Shown here: one piece after another, positions 36,601 to 44,400 of the stretch | How positions within the stretch are numbered: the stretch's first letter is position 1 | How the letters are laid out: every line of letters starts with the position of its first letter | NCBI GenBank assembly: GCA_943370295.1 | Contig: CALRQL020000003.1 | Coordinates: 1 to 64,000, forward strand | Reading direction: 5' to 3' | Length of the DNA stretch: 64,000 nt | Origin: SB11 sp943370295 | GTDB taxonomy: Bacteria > Bacteroidota > Bacteroidia > UBA8524 | Program-made: the position numbers and the translations under genes | The notes under the pieces: generated by a model | What the model saw: the letters and a program-made list of their open reading frames with translations, nothing else | Databases searched by the model: none | What the model was told of the DNA's origin: nothing

Positions 36601-36665
36601 AAGCCAAGTAAAAAGAGTGAAAAGAGTTTAGCATTAACCCCATTCTTAACGTGTAAGCCCATCAT
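30696..36665 (-). CDS. Large multidomain T9SS-secreted adhesin-like protein
   Basis: A 1989-aa exported protein. In order: signal peptide (cut after AKAQ near 32); right-handed parallel beta-helix to about 560 (GIYLNSQQGAIIEGNTVRNS); CARDB-like segment (ITNKG-type RNKGVDTIF); MAM-like jelly roll (ADFESGTDGFTETGGGW); PKD-like domains; a CUB-like domain (DTGLGNGTYADNDNC, FLRIYDG); a second PKD; a GEVED domain (ending VGEFEDYRIIIV); five DUF5011 Ig-like repeats at about 1500-1900 (DxTKPVITL, ATDNYD, VGSYTLTYSATDASGN); and a C-terminal T9SS type A sorting domain (VYPNPTTEKAYVS to KKLAITN). It should be secreted through the outer membrane and attached to the surface; a binding role is most likely. 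Confidence 0.9.
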   Translation of the reverse strand: MMGLHVKNGVNAKLFSLFLLGFLLTFSAAKAQLVGGNTYPINGTQNAPTSFSTVANAFAYLNASGTSGTGTITLEIAAGYAGESTTIPALIAYTGMHQSRPIILKPASGQNPTISTAPAANGAVISLNGARFFTIDGSNNGTSSRNLTITTSSTTATVRLVDLVPTAISSCKRNTVKNVVLRGNSTTAIANTYAAIYLGSGTASPGATLTFGNDSNLFENNLIEAVRNGIFLRGTNTASQYDIYNRVLNNTIGGTTAPGGSLPTTFFGGVNTVSGIYLNSQQGAIIEGNTVRNSVPGFYYARGIHLEALTAAGAANRDITINANRIFNLVYSGTGGYGNHGIRLQINNNTANNINITNNFIYNIAADGDNISNSFEYAVAGIQISSNAGAANANVGVNIYHNSINLYDNGTQKLLTRTNLMAVCVNMQTNVAGGVKVVNNAFKNAYPATTAANSKALIYHAQNATINPLHPSNGGLCSNNSLFVNGTNNTNAVARVANTDYTTFSSWTALGVDANSKYIDPLFLANDNLYTLSFDLDLAGSPVGVTKDIDGVTRSLTKPDIGASEFTPPRYNISLERIVSLNTGCNLGTKTVKAVIRNKGVDTIFSGDTVAMWYRINGGSYSRDSIFISSILVPGDSIQFSFSQPANLSAYGTYTVVAGFYSSKDQFPGNDSSSIVISNFNCVNTTPFVADFESGTDGFTETGGGWVRGVPAKAKINKAGSGSNAWVSQGLTGQYSNNMSAYLYSPLFDFSTACQPSLTWLMRYEFENNYDALIVEATTDNVNWTKITSITPAYNSTSALGPVAPPKFTGDNNNWQRYTADLTAYKNAPLVRFRFLMGTDGSATTYDGAAIDSVAVEFYPPLGTLSILSGLQNDTGFVQAPYTFSASTKGRVGVEHFWYLNNVLVDSLKGEYTTSWPNNGTHEIKLIASTCAEKDTVIIPIEIVTPIGLPTIDFIANKNVAGVGENIKITSLTGNGAFAWSWIITPDIGFDYLAQIPAQNFTFAPPTSNSTPNADLFFFLGDKFDVCLVAENVNGIDTLCKKEYLTVHNQFDVCSYSSIPFPTGKVFDTGLGNGTYADNDNCTSAIEPECADTIYLKLNKLATEFNGDFLRIYDGDETTGTPLWDINQYPNGLSGNLTQVLNLNSTLVATQGRVTVVFTANGATVDDGFEIEYWSVDATQKSAAAFAAPDTFCTSTDVIVKNNTSEQGYTRYYWDIDADNVDDYFTKDLDFQYTTPGTYTIRLVATNCIGADTVYKSIVIQNTTVKPTSDFAANITNPAVGDLVKLTNTTPGCVQGFNWVITPNTFSYRNGTGASSATPELVFNAAGCYNVTLITWNGVGYDTLTRTCYFNVKTMCQPFVSQLNTDIGISRVILNTIDNQSASGAVAYTNYTNLYSTELVLGGVYEITLERPTTKNNMSRKAWIDYNQDGTFDASEVIATENNASTLVFKANFKVAKTVLTGYTRLRVGAAFSNSSPNACGSNFVGEFEDYRIIIVRDNTKPVITLVGATPVSVERGRGYTEPGATALDDIDGDLSANIVITGTVDTMVVGSYTISYNVSDSSGNVATTVTRTVLVTPDVTKPVVTLNGNAKDTIIVFTSYTDLGATATDIVDGNLTSAILVSGTVDTSKVGSYTLTYSATDASGNTGTIDRTIIVLDTAKPAIVLTGNNPLIWAVDVPYVDPGHQVIDNYDTALVATITGTVDEKVTRTYQLFFNVTDNSGASAVTVIREVVVSDTIKPIVSIIGPSVVEMDVFTSYFEFGSTATDNYDKALGAVSVVGTVDTAIVGDYDLKYVITDSENNTSDTVIRTVKVLDRVAPVVIVHNPIVIERTQAKPSLADSVDYNDNYYPKAALTLNITESIDVNIEGYYTVEYTVTDPSGNISTVGKGLVVVKTATGIMPAVINDAAVKVYPNPTTEKAYVSMEFIRETSATISVYNMIGQKVLEVSPEGNFQSKVVELDLQHLNAGNYIIRVQGADGVANKKLAITN
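30985..32175 (-). repeat. Five tandem DUF5011 Ig-like repeats within the T9SS protein
   Basis: Five consecutive modules of about 80 codons, each beginning D-x-x-K/A-P and containing a G(T)VD-x-x-x-x-G-x-Y core. Divergence is at the protein level, with little base identity, so the array is old. Confidence 0.75.
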
Positions 36666-36754
36666 ACGTTTTTTTGGTTTAAGTGAATCGTTATAGTTGT
36701 AAGTTTTTGAAATAGAATAGATTATACCTCCCTCTCCTCGGGAAATACAGAAAA

Positions 36755-36783
36755 TAAAGGTATCACAAACCCTTAGTGCGTAT
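36755..36783 (-). promoter_or_regulatory. Possible promoter of the 1989-aa T9SS gene
   Basis: On the minus strand TTTG, 21 nt, TACCTTTA (36762-36755), one mismatch to TAnnTTTG. If right, the leader is about 85 nt and the structured region at 36863-37061 lies upstream of it. Confidence 0.35.
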
Positions 36784-36862
36784 CAAAACGAAAACAAAGT
36801 GCAAAACTGCACAAAGCCAATGTTTAAATATGCTTTGAGGAAGGTGTATGAAAATACAGAGA

Positions 36863-37061
36863 CCCTATGCGATGATAGAACCGCTAGGTAAAATTAATTT
36901 GATAGCTCTTTATCAAGAGCTCATTTATCCCGCTGAGCGAACAAAACCGTTCTTCGAGACTTTTTGCCTGCACTAAGGAGTTGCAAAGTGCCGACGTTTG
37001 CTTTGTGTGCGTAAAGACTTGCCCCCATACTCCTGTCTTTACAGAAAAACCCTTCATAGGG
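36863..37061. ncRNA. Candidate structured RNA in the 712-nt gene-free gap
   Basis: The gap 36666-37377 has no gene but is rich in complementary segments. Outer closing stem CCCTATG (36863-36869) with CATAGGG (37055-37061). Inner hairpins: AGCTCTT/AAGAGCT (36904-36910/36915-36921), GCACT/AGTGC (36970-36974/36987-36991) and GTAAAGAC/GTCTTTAC (37011-37018/37035-37042). The loop of the third hairpin holds AGGAGT (36976-36981) and that of the fourth ACTCCT (37029-37034), which can pair as a kissing interaction. I could not match it to tmRNA, RNase P, SRP or 6S RNA, and the strand is not decided. The remaining gap is A+T-rich with nothing I can support. Confidence 0.35.
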
Positions 37062-37377
37062 AAAGAGATTTAGTAAAAGTTTAGCCTATATTTTTAACAA
37101 AGATATGGATTATATTAACATTACCGAAATATTATTTTACAGTTTTTATAGAAAAATGATGTTTTTGCTCAGTTTCTGCTCTAATTATTACATTTTTATT
37201 ACAATCGTAATAAAAATGTCCATTACATACTACAATTAACTGTCAATCAAAAAAGTAAGGGTTGGTTTTTGCTTCTATCAAGTATTATTTACCATTCCGG
37301 CGGCTATAAACGTTAAAAATAACCGTGTTTATTAATTTATATTAAACTACTGAATTTACAGATGAGCTGATAAGGGG

Positions 37378-39573
37378 CTATGTCGCCCTCGCTAAGGCTT
37401 CGTAAAGTTTATTTATTTCTATCGGCTTCCGCAAAAAACCATCAAAGTATTGTATGTACTCTTCTTCGTTTTCAGCCGTTACGTCTGCGGTTAAAGCAAA
37501 AATGGGCGTTTTTTCATTTACCCCTTTGGTTGTCCGTATTTTTTTTGCCGCATCATATCCGTTCATCTCAGGCATGTGTATATCCATCAATATATAATCA
37601 AAACGTTTTTGCTTGGCTTTCTCCACCACCAACAAACCATTTTCAGCGTGTTCAGTATCAAGGCCCCAATTTTTAAGCAAACGTATAGCAACCATTGCGT
37701 TTACTTTGTTATCCTCGGCCAACAATACAGTTTTATTGCCCAGCCCCAGCGATTGATTTTCTACCGGTGTTATGGCTGTTTTTGCCTTTTTAAGTTTTAA
37801 ATCAAAATAAAAAACCGTTCCCTCGCCAACAGTGCTTTCTAAAAGCACCTCACTATTATGCAAGGCAATTAGTTTTTTTACAATTGCAAGGCCAAGCCCT
37901 GAGCCTCCGTGTTTTTTTGTGGTGATTGATTTTGGCTGAGAAAAACTCTCGAAAATTTCGTCACGCACTTTGACCGGAATACCTACCCCCGTATCAATAA
38001 TACTAAAGCGAACAACATCATGGTTCTTTGATTTTTTTAGACATTTTACCTCTAATGTAACGCCCCCCGTATCCGTAAACTTAATAGCATTACTTATAAG
38101 GTTGCCCAGTATTTGCCCTGCTTTGGTTTCGTCAAGTTCATAAACGGCAGCACATCCCTCATCCACCTTTAAATCCAGTGTAATCTCTTTTTCTTTTGCT
38201 AAGCTATCGTAAGTGTTTTTTATGTCTTTTAACCAACGGCTAAAATCCAACGGTCTGTAATCAAGGCTCACTTTGCCCAAATCAAGCTTAGTGTAATCTA
38301 ATATATCATTAATTATGCGTAGTAAATTGTTTGATGCAAACTTCAAAGAATCTAACAGTTGCTTCTCTTCCGGGTTTGTTTTCTCTGATAAAAGCGCAGT
38401 AATAGTTGTAACGGCATTAAGCGGCGTGCGTATCTCGTGGCTCATGGTTGATAGAAACTCTTGCTTAATACGCGCCGCTTCTTCGGCTCTGTTTTTCTTT
38501 TCAATTATCTCTGCCTTTTCACGCTGTGCTCGTGCTTCTTTTTCAAGAAGCTCCATTTTAATAATCAGTTCGTAATTCTCAATTACTTTAAGGGTTTGGG
38601 TGTTTATTACCGTTTCTTTTTCTTTTAAATAATGCTCAAGGTATTCTAATGCCTCGCCAATGTTGTTTTCTTCTTTACTGATTAGATACAGCAAATAGCT
38701 GCATTTTATTTTAATTAATACGGTATTATATTGGGTACTAAAATCAATGCCTTGTTGCAATATTTGTTTGGCTTTGCCATTTTTGCCCCAGCGGTAGTAG
38801 AGTACTCCCATTTTATAATATACCATACCTAAGCCCAACCGATCGCCCATTTCAAGGTGTATTCGGCCTGCCTCCATGTAGTCGGCTTCGGCTTCTTCAA
38901 AACGAGCCATTTCGGTATATACCTTTCCTCTTCCGTAAATTGCAAATGCAAGCCCGCGTATATCGCCTGTTTGGGTTTTCAGTGCGATTGATTTTTCAAT
39001 CATTGCCAACGCCTCTTGTACTTTACCTTGCTTAATGTATATACCCGAAAGAGGGTTGTATGCGTTAGACTCGAGGTTTAAATCGCCAGCCTTTTTTGCT
39101 GCGCTGATGGCACTTTCATATGACTTTTGCGCGTTTTTCTGATCCCCGAAATATTGGTAAATAGTTCCTATTGATTTTTCAACCCGTGATAAATTGTGGT
39201 AGTCGTCGTATTTAAGGTAAACCGTTCGGCAGTCAATCATGTGCACCAATCCAAGGTGGTAATTATCGGTACGGTAATATACCCCGGCTATGTTGTATTT
39301 AGCTTCGGCAACACCCCGTTCGTCGTTAATTTGCTCAAAATTGGCTTCGGCTTCCTTGGCTAAACTAATACACTCATCGTAATCACCCATAACCATGTGG
39401 TATAGTGCCAGCTGATTAAGGCTTTTGCCGATGAGCGCCTTATTATCAATTAGCTTACTACGGCTTAATGCTTGTGTGGCAAGTAAGATACTTTGGTGTA
39501 AGTTGCTCACACGTCCTTGATAGGCGTGCTTTAAAAGCTCCGTTATTTGTTCAATTTCTTCAGCAATATTCAT
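37378..39573 (-). CDS. Cytoplasmic TPR hybrid histidine kinase with receiver
   Basis: A 731-aa soluble hybrid kinase without membrane segments. Residues about 40-325 are tetratricopeptide repeats (YDECISLAKEAEANFEQIND, FGDQKNAQKSYESAISAAKK, ARFEEAEADYMEAGRIHLEM), followed by a coiled coil (330-370). HisKA has FLSTMSHEIRTPLNAVTTI; HATPase has LGNLISNAIKF, DTGVGIP and GGSGLGLAIV. The C-terminal receiver has LLAEDNKVNAM and the phospho-acceptor in YILMDIHMPEMNGYD, with K in LRKPI. No output domain is present, so signalling must pass to an HPt or another receiver not encoded next to it. Signals probably come via protein contacts with the TPR region. It stands alone between the RNA-rich gap and the globin lipoprotein genes. 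Confidence 0.92.
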   Translation of the reverse strand: MNIAEEIEQITELLKHAYQGRVSNLHQSILLATQALSRSKLIDNKALIGKSLNQLALYHMVMGDYDECISLAKEAEANFEQINDERGVAEAKYNIAGVYYRTDNYHLGLVHMIDCRTVYLKYDDYHNLSRVEKSIGTIYQYFGDQKNAQKSYESAISAAKKAGDLNLESNAYNPLSGIYIKQGKVQEALAMIEKSIALKTQTGDIRGLAFAIYGRGKVYTEMARFEEAEADYMEAGRIHLEMGDRLGLGMVYYKMGVLYYRWGKNGKAKQILQQGIDFSTQYNTVLIKIKCSYLLYLISKEENNIGEALEYLEHYLKEKETVINTQTLKVIENYELIIKMELLEKEARAQREKAEIIEKKNRAEEAARIKQEFLSTMSHEIRTPLNAVTTITALLSEKTNPEEKQLLDSLKFASNNLLRIINDILDYTKLDLGKVSLDYRPLDFSRWLKDIKNTYDSLAKEKEITLDLKVDEGCAAVYELDETKAGQILGNLISNAIKFTDTGGVTLEVKCLKKSKNHDVVRFSIIDTGVGIPVKVRDEIFESFSQPKSITTKKHGGSGLGLAIVKKLIALHNSEVLLESTVGEGTVFYFDLKLKKAKTAITPVENQSLGLGNKTVLLAEDNKVNAMVAIRLLKNWGLDTEHAENGLLVVEKAKQKRFDYILMDIHMPEMNGYDAAKKIRTTKGVNEKTPIFALTADVTAENEEEYIQYFDGFLRKPIEINKLYEALARAT

Positions 39574-39595
39574 TGCTAATATTCCTAAAATTACT

Positions 39596-39603
39596 CAAAT
39601 ATA
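39596..39603 (-). promoter_or_regulatory. Possible -7 box of the TPR kinase gene
   Basis: TATATTTG on the minus strand is an exact TAnnTTTG match 22 nt before the start codon, but no good -33 element is present. Confidence 0.35.
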
Positions 39604-39658
39604 GCAGGATAATACATACTTGCTTATGCGCTTTTAAAGATACTCGATATAAAAAAAT

Positions 39659-39683
39659 AAGGCTACCATAAAATGGCAGCCTT
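39659..39683 (-). terminator. Terminator of the globin lipoprotein gene
   Basis: AAGGCTACCA (39659-39668) pairs with TGGCAGCCTT (39674-39683), 10 bp with one mismatch, followed on the minus strand by a T run. Confidence 0.7.
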
Positions 39684-39709
39684 ATATCAATTTTAATAAT
39701 ACTCCTAAA

Positions 39710-40297
39710 CTATCGTTGAACTATGTCAGCTTCAGTGGTATATAACAGTGCCACTAAATCATCCACCAATTGTTTGTTGTTTTGCGCGGTAACACCGTTT
39801 TTAGCAAGGCCAATACCGATATCGCCTACAAATTTGTCAAAATCAGCTTTGTTTGCCTTCATGCCCATGCGGTTATTTTTTGCAGGGTCGTGGGCATCTT
39901 TCATGTTTTTACCGTTGTAGCTGTAGTTAGGGTTTTTGCTACCGGTAGCTGCGCACATAAAATCTGTAAAGCTTTCGCTCAATGCTACCAATCCGCTGGT
40001 ATTACCAGCGCCCAATTCAGCAAATAATACTGGAAAGTAAGGGGCTAACTGAGCATCAGCAGCAATAACTAATATTGAGCTATCAACTACTGCACGCAGA
40101 GTAAGCCTGCCTTTTTCAATCATGGTTCCGGGGTTGTTAGGGTCGTTCACCATCGTTGTTCCGCCCACCCTGTCATACAATGAAGGAGTAGTTGGAGCCG
40201 GAGTAGTGTTGTTGTTGTCGTCATCTTTTGAACATGATGCAACGAATACAGATGTTGCCATCAGGCAAGCCAATAGTAAATGAGATACTTTTTTCAT
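39710..40297 (-). CDS. Group I truncated-haemoglobin lipoprotein
   Basis: A 195-aa lipoprotein starting at MKKVSHLLLACLMATSVFVA with lipobox VASC (C22); the open frame extends 16 codons upstream but the ATG at 40297 precedes the signal directly. The mature part matches group I truncated haemoglobins: SLYDRVGG at the N-terminus, YSYNGKNMKDAH with proximal His 136, and FDKFVGDIGIGLAKNGV at the end. Haemoglobins are normally cytoplasmic, so a lipid-anchored globin outside the cytoplasm is unusual; it could scavenge NO or carry haem or O2 at the membrane. It forms an operon with the HMA-like membrane protein gene 26 nt upstream. Confidence 0.75.
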   Translation of the reverse strand: MKKVSHLLLACLMATSVFVASCSKDDDNNNTTPAPTTPSLYDRVGGTTMVNDPNNPGTMIEKGRLTLRAVVDSSILVIAADAQLAPYFPVLFAELGAGNTSGLVALSESFTDFMCAATGSKNPNYSYNGKNMKDAHDPAKNNRMGMKANKADFDKFVGDIGIGLAKNGVTAQNNKQLVDDLVALLYTTEADIVQR

Positions 40298-40322
40298 TTT
40301 GATATAGTTTATATTGTTGTTA

Positions 40323-40763
40323 TTAATTGAAAAGTTTGGTGACAATGGCAGTAATACGGTATGAGAATGATTCTTTATCGGTAGAAACGGGGCAGCCGTT
40401 TTTTGATTGCTCTTGACTTACTACATAGCGCTCAGCTTTGTAGTTACCCATTTTAACAACCGCATTAAAAACATCTGCTGAGTTTTGAGTGCCTGCTGCG
40501 TAGGTGTAAACCAACACATCGTTTTCTACATTAAAGTGGGTGCCTTCTACCCCGTTCATTGTGCTTACAAAGGCGCGTATTTTTTCAGCTTCTTCCGCAT
40601 TAATGTCCTGCTTAAAGTCTATTCGGCTGAGCTGACGCTGGCGGTTATCATTTTTTGTAGCTTTTGGAGTAACCATGTAAATGTGAGCTACCAAGGCAAC
40701 AAATAATAATAGCACTGTTGCCAATGTGCCAAGGGCTATGCGTAGTAATAATTTCTTTTTCAT
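40323..40763 (-). CDS. Membrane-anchored HMA-like domain protein
   Basis: A 146-aa protein with one N-terminal membrane segment (residues 8-30, RIALGTLATVLLLFVALVAH) and a soluble domain of about 85 residues with the beta-alpha-beta pattern of heavy-metal-associated domains (SRIDFKQDINAEEAEKIRAF, MNGVEGTHFNVENDVLVYTY, VFNAVVKMGNYKAERYVV). The metal-binding CxxC of true HMA domains is missing; there is one Cys (NGC). It is probably a partner for the globin lipoprotein encoded next, in an operon of two. Function is not established. Confidence 0.6.
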   Translation of the reverse strand: MKKKLLLRIALGTLATVLLLFVALVAHIYMVTPKATKNDNRQRQLSRIDFKQDINAEEAEKIRAFVSTMNGVEGTHFNVENDVLVYTYAAGTQNSADVFNAVVKMGNYKAERYVVSQEQSKNGCPVSTDKESFSYRITAIVTKLFN

Positions 40764-40866
40764 GTGTAAGGGTTTTTTTAAGTGGTTTTGTCATACTTAC
40801 GTAAACTTTTAGTGTTTGGTTTTTAGTTTGTAAATTTTTTTATGTCTGAGGTCAAATAAAAAGTAA

Positions 40867-40889
40867 AGGCCGCCCCAAAAGGGCGGCCT
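40867..40889 (-). terminator. Terminator of the 140-aa protein gene
   Basis: AGGCCGCCC (40867-40875) and GGGCGGCCT (40881-40889) form a perfect 9-bp G+C-rich stem with a 5-nt loop. A-rich sequence before it gives T-rich sequence on the minus strand. Confidence 0.75.
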
Positions 40890-40931
40890 CACACACATTT
40901 GCACTTCTATCTATCAATCTAATACAGCGGC

Positions 40932-41354
40932 TTACACAATGGGGCACAATCTATCATAGCCCATATCCAAAACGTATTTCAGTATTTTTTTAACTATGAT
41001 CTTAATGATCACGCCACCGGGAATAAGGCTTGAAAGCACCTCAATAATGGCGTCCATAATTTCTGAGGCAGAAGAATCTTTTTTCAGAATGCGGCAAAGG
41101 TGCAGCCTTACTTTTTCCCAGAGATTGCTACCGGCTAATTGGGGTGAAAAATTAGCTTTGCTGGCAGCCTCAAACAAATCAGGAGTGCGAGAAATCATCT
41201 TTGCGCTTACTGCAATGCCCGTTAAATAACCTTTTGCAAGGTCGGCTTCAACTTCAGCCTCGGTAACAGCAGATTGATTTTCAATTTCAGCAAGTATTTC
41301 CGCTTTTAAATTTTCTGCATTGATGGGTTGCAGTTGTTCGTTTAGTAAATACAT
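40932..41354 (-). CDS. Small protein of unknown function with hydrophobic/amphipathic C-terminus
   Basis: A 140-aa protein I do not recognise, without signal peptide. Residues 1-60 are acidic and helical (NAENLKAEILAEIENQSAVT). After a basic middle (LWEKVRLHLCRILKKDSSAS) comes a hydrophobic, lysine-bearing stretch at about 107-131 (VLSSLIPGGVIIKIIVKKIL) and the end DMGYDRLCPIV. That combination resembles precursors with an amphipathic or membrane-active C-terminus, but a role is speculation. It lies just after the terminator of the 1346-aa T9SS gene, on the same strand, and has its own strong terminator. Confidence 0.55.
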   Translation of the reverse strand: MYLLNEQLQPINAENLKAEILAEIENQSAVTEAEVEADLAKGYLTGIAVSAKMISRTPDLFEAASKANFSPQLAGSNLWEKVRLHLCRILKKDSSASEIMDAIIEVLSSLIPGGVIIKIIVKKILKYVLDMGYDRLCPIV

Positions 41355-41381
41355 AAATTGGTTTCTTTTTGATAAACAAAG

Positions 41382-41411
41382 AACCCTCTTGAAAATGGTT
41401 TCAAGAGGGTT
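41382..41411 (-). terminator. Long perfect hairpin terminator after the 1346-aa gene
   Basis: AACCCTCTTGAAA (41382-41394) and TTTCAAGAGGGTT (41399-41411) form a perfect 13-bp stem with a 4-nt loop. It ends the T9SS gene; the 140-aa gene starts only 27 nt further, so partial read-through might express it. Confidence 0.8.
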
Positions 41412-41456
41412 ACTAATGCGGACTTTATATCCGTACTTTTCGGGATTTTTAAGCCC

Positions 41457-44400
41457 TTATTTTATCACTTGTACTCGTATGGTTTCTGTAATACCGCTAA
41501 CGGTTTGCATACGAATGAAATAAATGCCGGCGCCTAATACCTGAGCATCCAGCGCAGCAGTCATACCACCATCAGTGTTTCTGTTTACCAATTGCTTACC
41601 CAACACATCCATTACTTCAATACGGCTCAAAGGTTGGCTGCATTGAAGGTGTAAGGTATGCGAGGCAGGATTGGGGTATGCACTAAATACAGGATGGGCA
41701 GCAGCCTCAACTACGCCTTTGTTTTCAGGCTGCAGCGGGTTGTTATTGTTTGTTCCGTGTGCAGGAGCTAATGGCTTGGCTATACTTGCAGGCGGGGTTA
41801 CTGAGGCAATACCCATACCTAAAGTATCGTACATGCTGCCGCTATCTAAACGAACATCATCAGGCGGGAAATAACTGATACTGCTGTCTGCCTTTACCCA
41901 AGTCATTAATTGCCAATAAGTGTTGCCGGTGTTATTACTTGGCGGACGGTTGGCGGGATTAGATGTAGCTACAATACACTTGTATAAACGTGTCTCTCCT
42001 GAATCATTCCAGTGTTGCACTATATTGCCCACTTCCCATGTGGCGGCAATGTATTGTGTTGAGGGTTGGTATTTTTTCGCACTATCGGTATAGCGGCTCA
42101 CGTTTAAATAGTTGAAACTATCGGGAAGCGCCATATAGTTGCGGAATTGAGGGTAAGGCACCTCTTTTTGTGTATTGTTTGCTGTGGCGGCCACTCTATA
42201 TCCAAACCTAAACATTGTATCAGCAGTATTATCATAAATGCAATTGCGCACAATTACATCATTATAATAGGTACGGATATCAAACAATGAACTATTGGCG
42301 GTATCTAATGCGCCGCTTACTAATCCTATTTCGGCATAGTCGCCACCAATTTGTTTGTAAAAGTTGCCATCAAATACCACGTGTGTAATGCTATCAGGAT
42401 TACTTAGGGTGTCGTTATATTTCACAAAGTGGGTAAGCATACCGCCTCTGATACCATAGATAAGGCTGTTTTTAAAGTGTACTGTATCTTCGGTAATGCT
42501 GTAAGGAGTTGGGTTACGTTTTATTTCTATAAGTCCCAGTTGTTCTCCGCCACCTATAAATATGTTATTTTCAACCGATGAACCACCGCCAATAACACTA
42601 AACTGCACTACACCGTCCTGATAGGGCTGGAAAGGGTTTTTCCAATCTAATCCTGAGTGTACCACATTGTTGCGGGCTACACAATTGCCCATTTGCCAAC
42701 CCATTTGTATGCCCTCGCCACCACAACGTAAAAACACGTTATTTTCAATGGTAAGGTTTTTAAATACTTGTTGCTGGCCAGCTTGGGTAGAGCCGACATA
42801 AAGACCCTCAGAGCCTACATCGTGTACAAAACAATCATGTACGCTGCTGCTATCGGTAATGGTGTAGTTGGCTCCGTCTTTCTTCCAGCTTATCCCTGCA
42901 AATCCGCCGTTTCCTACTTCAATAAAGTCTAACTCTATTTTATCGGTAGCGGTGTTTAGATTAAAGTGGTGTATATCCTCTGATTTCCAACGGTTATTGC
43001 CATATAAACCGAACGTACCGTGACGGAATTCATAGCCACCGTCCCAGCCGGTAAAGTAACGGTGTCCGTAGCCGTTTGCAGAATCGTAACGACCTGTGAA
43101 ACGAACCGCAGTTACGTTGCGGGGCGAGAACCCATCGCGTACTTCTACTTGGCCTAAGAAGTTGGTTACTACTATTTTTTCGTTAGCACTGTTTCCTTTG
43201 GCGCTATCCATTTCAATCATTATCCCTGTATATTTTTTTGAATGGATTAGGATTTTGTTGGGATAGCGAACTGATATTTTTGAAACGTCGTATATGCGAC
43301 CAAAGTTGTTGGGTGAATAGTTCCAATAAATGTAATCGCCTACATTAACGCTTGGGTATTTTGCGGCAACGGCAGAATCTGCAGGGCCATTGGTATCAAA
43401 AATACCGGTAACGTCCGTTACATCTACTTGGTACAGCAAATCATGGTTGCCTGAGTCAAGCATAAAGTAGTAACGGCCTTTGGCTTCGTAATCAAAAGAG
43501 TATTGGGTAATAAGAGTGGTATCGTTAATTATCTTAAATTTATCCCAATCTAAAGTGTCTTTGCGGATGCTGCTGCCCTTTAATACGGTGGCAATGGGGT
43601 AATCCCAATCTTCGTTTTCAGGTACGTATGCAGTGTCGCCGGGGGCTACCCAATGCACAAACCCGTTGGCATTGTAAGCTTTTATAAAATCAGGTTCTAA
43701 AAACGCATTGCCTGATTTAGGGTAAATAGTTACTGTATCGCCTTTGGCAGCTACAATGTTGGCTTTTGCCTGAGCTTTTTTGTTGTAACCCCCCGGATTA
43801 GTAATAGTAAATTTGGCAGAATCAACCCCGTTTACCATTGAACTGTAAACTCCGTTTTGGAAACCACCGTAACCTAATATAATTGCATCGGCGTCGTATT
43901 TCAAAATAAAGTGTATGCGATTGTTTCCTGTGGTGTACACTTTGGTAATGGTGGTATCATTACTTGCGCCGGCCCGGTATTGGGTGCGTAAGCTATCCCC
44001 GCTTAAAATTGCCCGTTCAGCCTCGTACAATAGAGTATCAGGAATAATGGTGCGCACCAAAAAATTATAGGTGCTTGATACTGCACTGTCCCCATCGTTG
44101 TCATAAGCTATTGCTGTAAGCGTTTTCCAGCCCGAGGAATCTGCAAGGTATGAATAAGTGAAAGGGGCAGAATTATCTGTATAAGGGGTTTTCCCATCAG
44201 TTAAAAATTTTACAGATGTTATCGTACCGTCGGTGTCGTTTGCATTTGCAGCAAATGTGTAAGTACTGTCCAGATAAATGGTATCGTTGTTATCAGGATA
44301 TGTAATGCTGACCGTCGGGGCTACATTATCGTAGGAGTATGACAGTATGTAGTCAATCTCTAACGATGCAAAACCCGATTGACCGTGTACAAAAACGGTA

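Noticed and set aside
36863..37061. tmRNA, RNase P RNA, SRP RNA or 6S RNA
   Set aside because: I find no tRNA-like end, tag reading frame, RNase P core, SRP tetraloop region or 6S-type single rod; kept only as an unclassified candidate.
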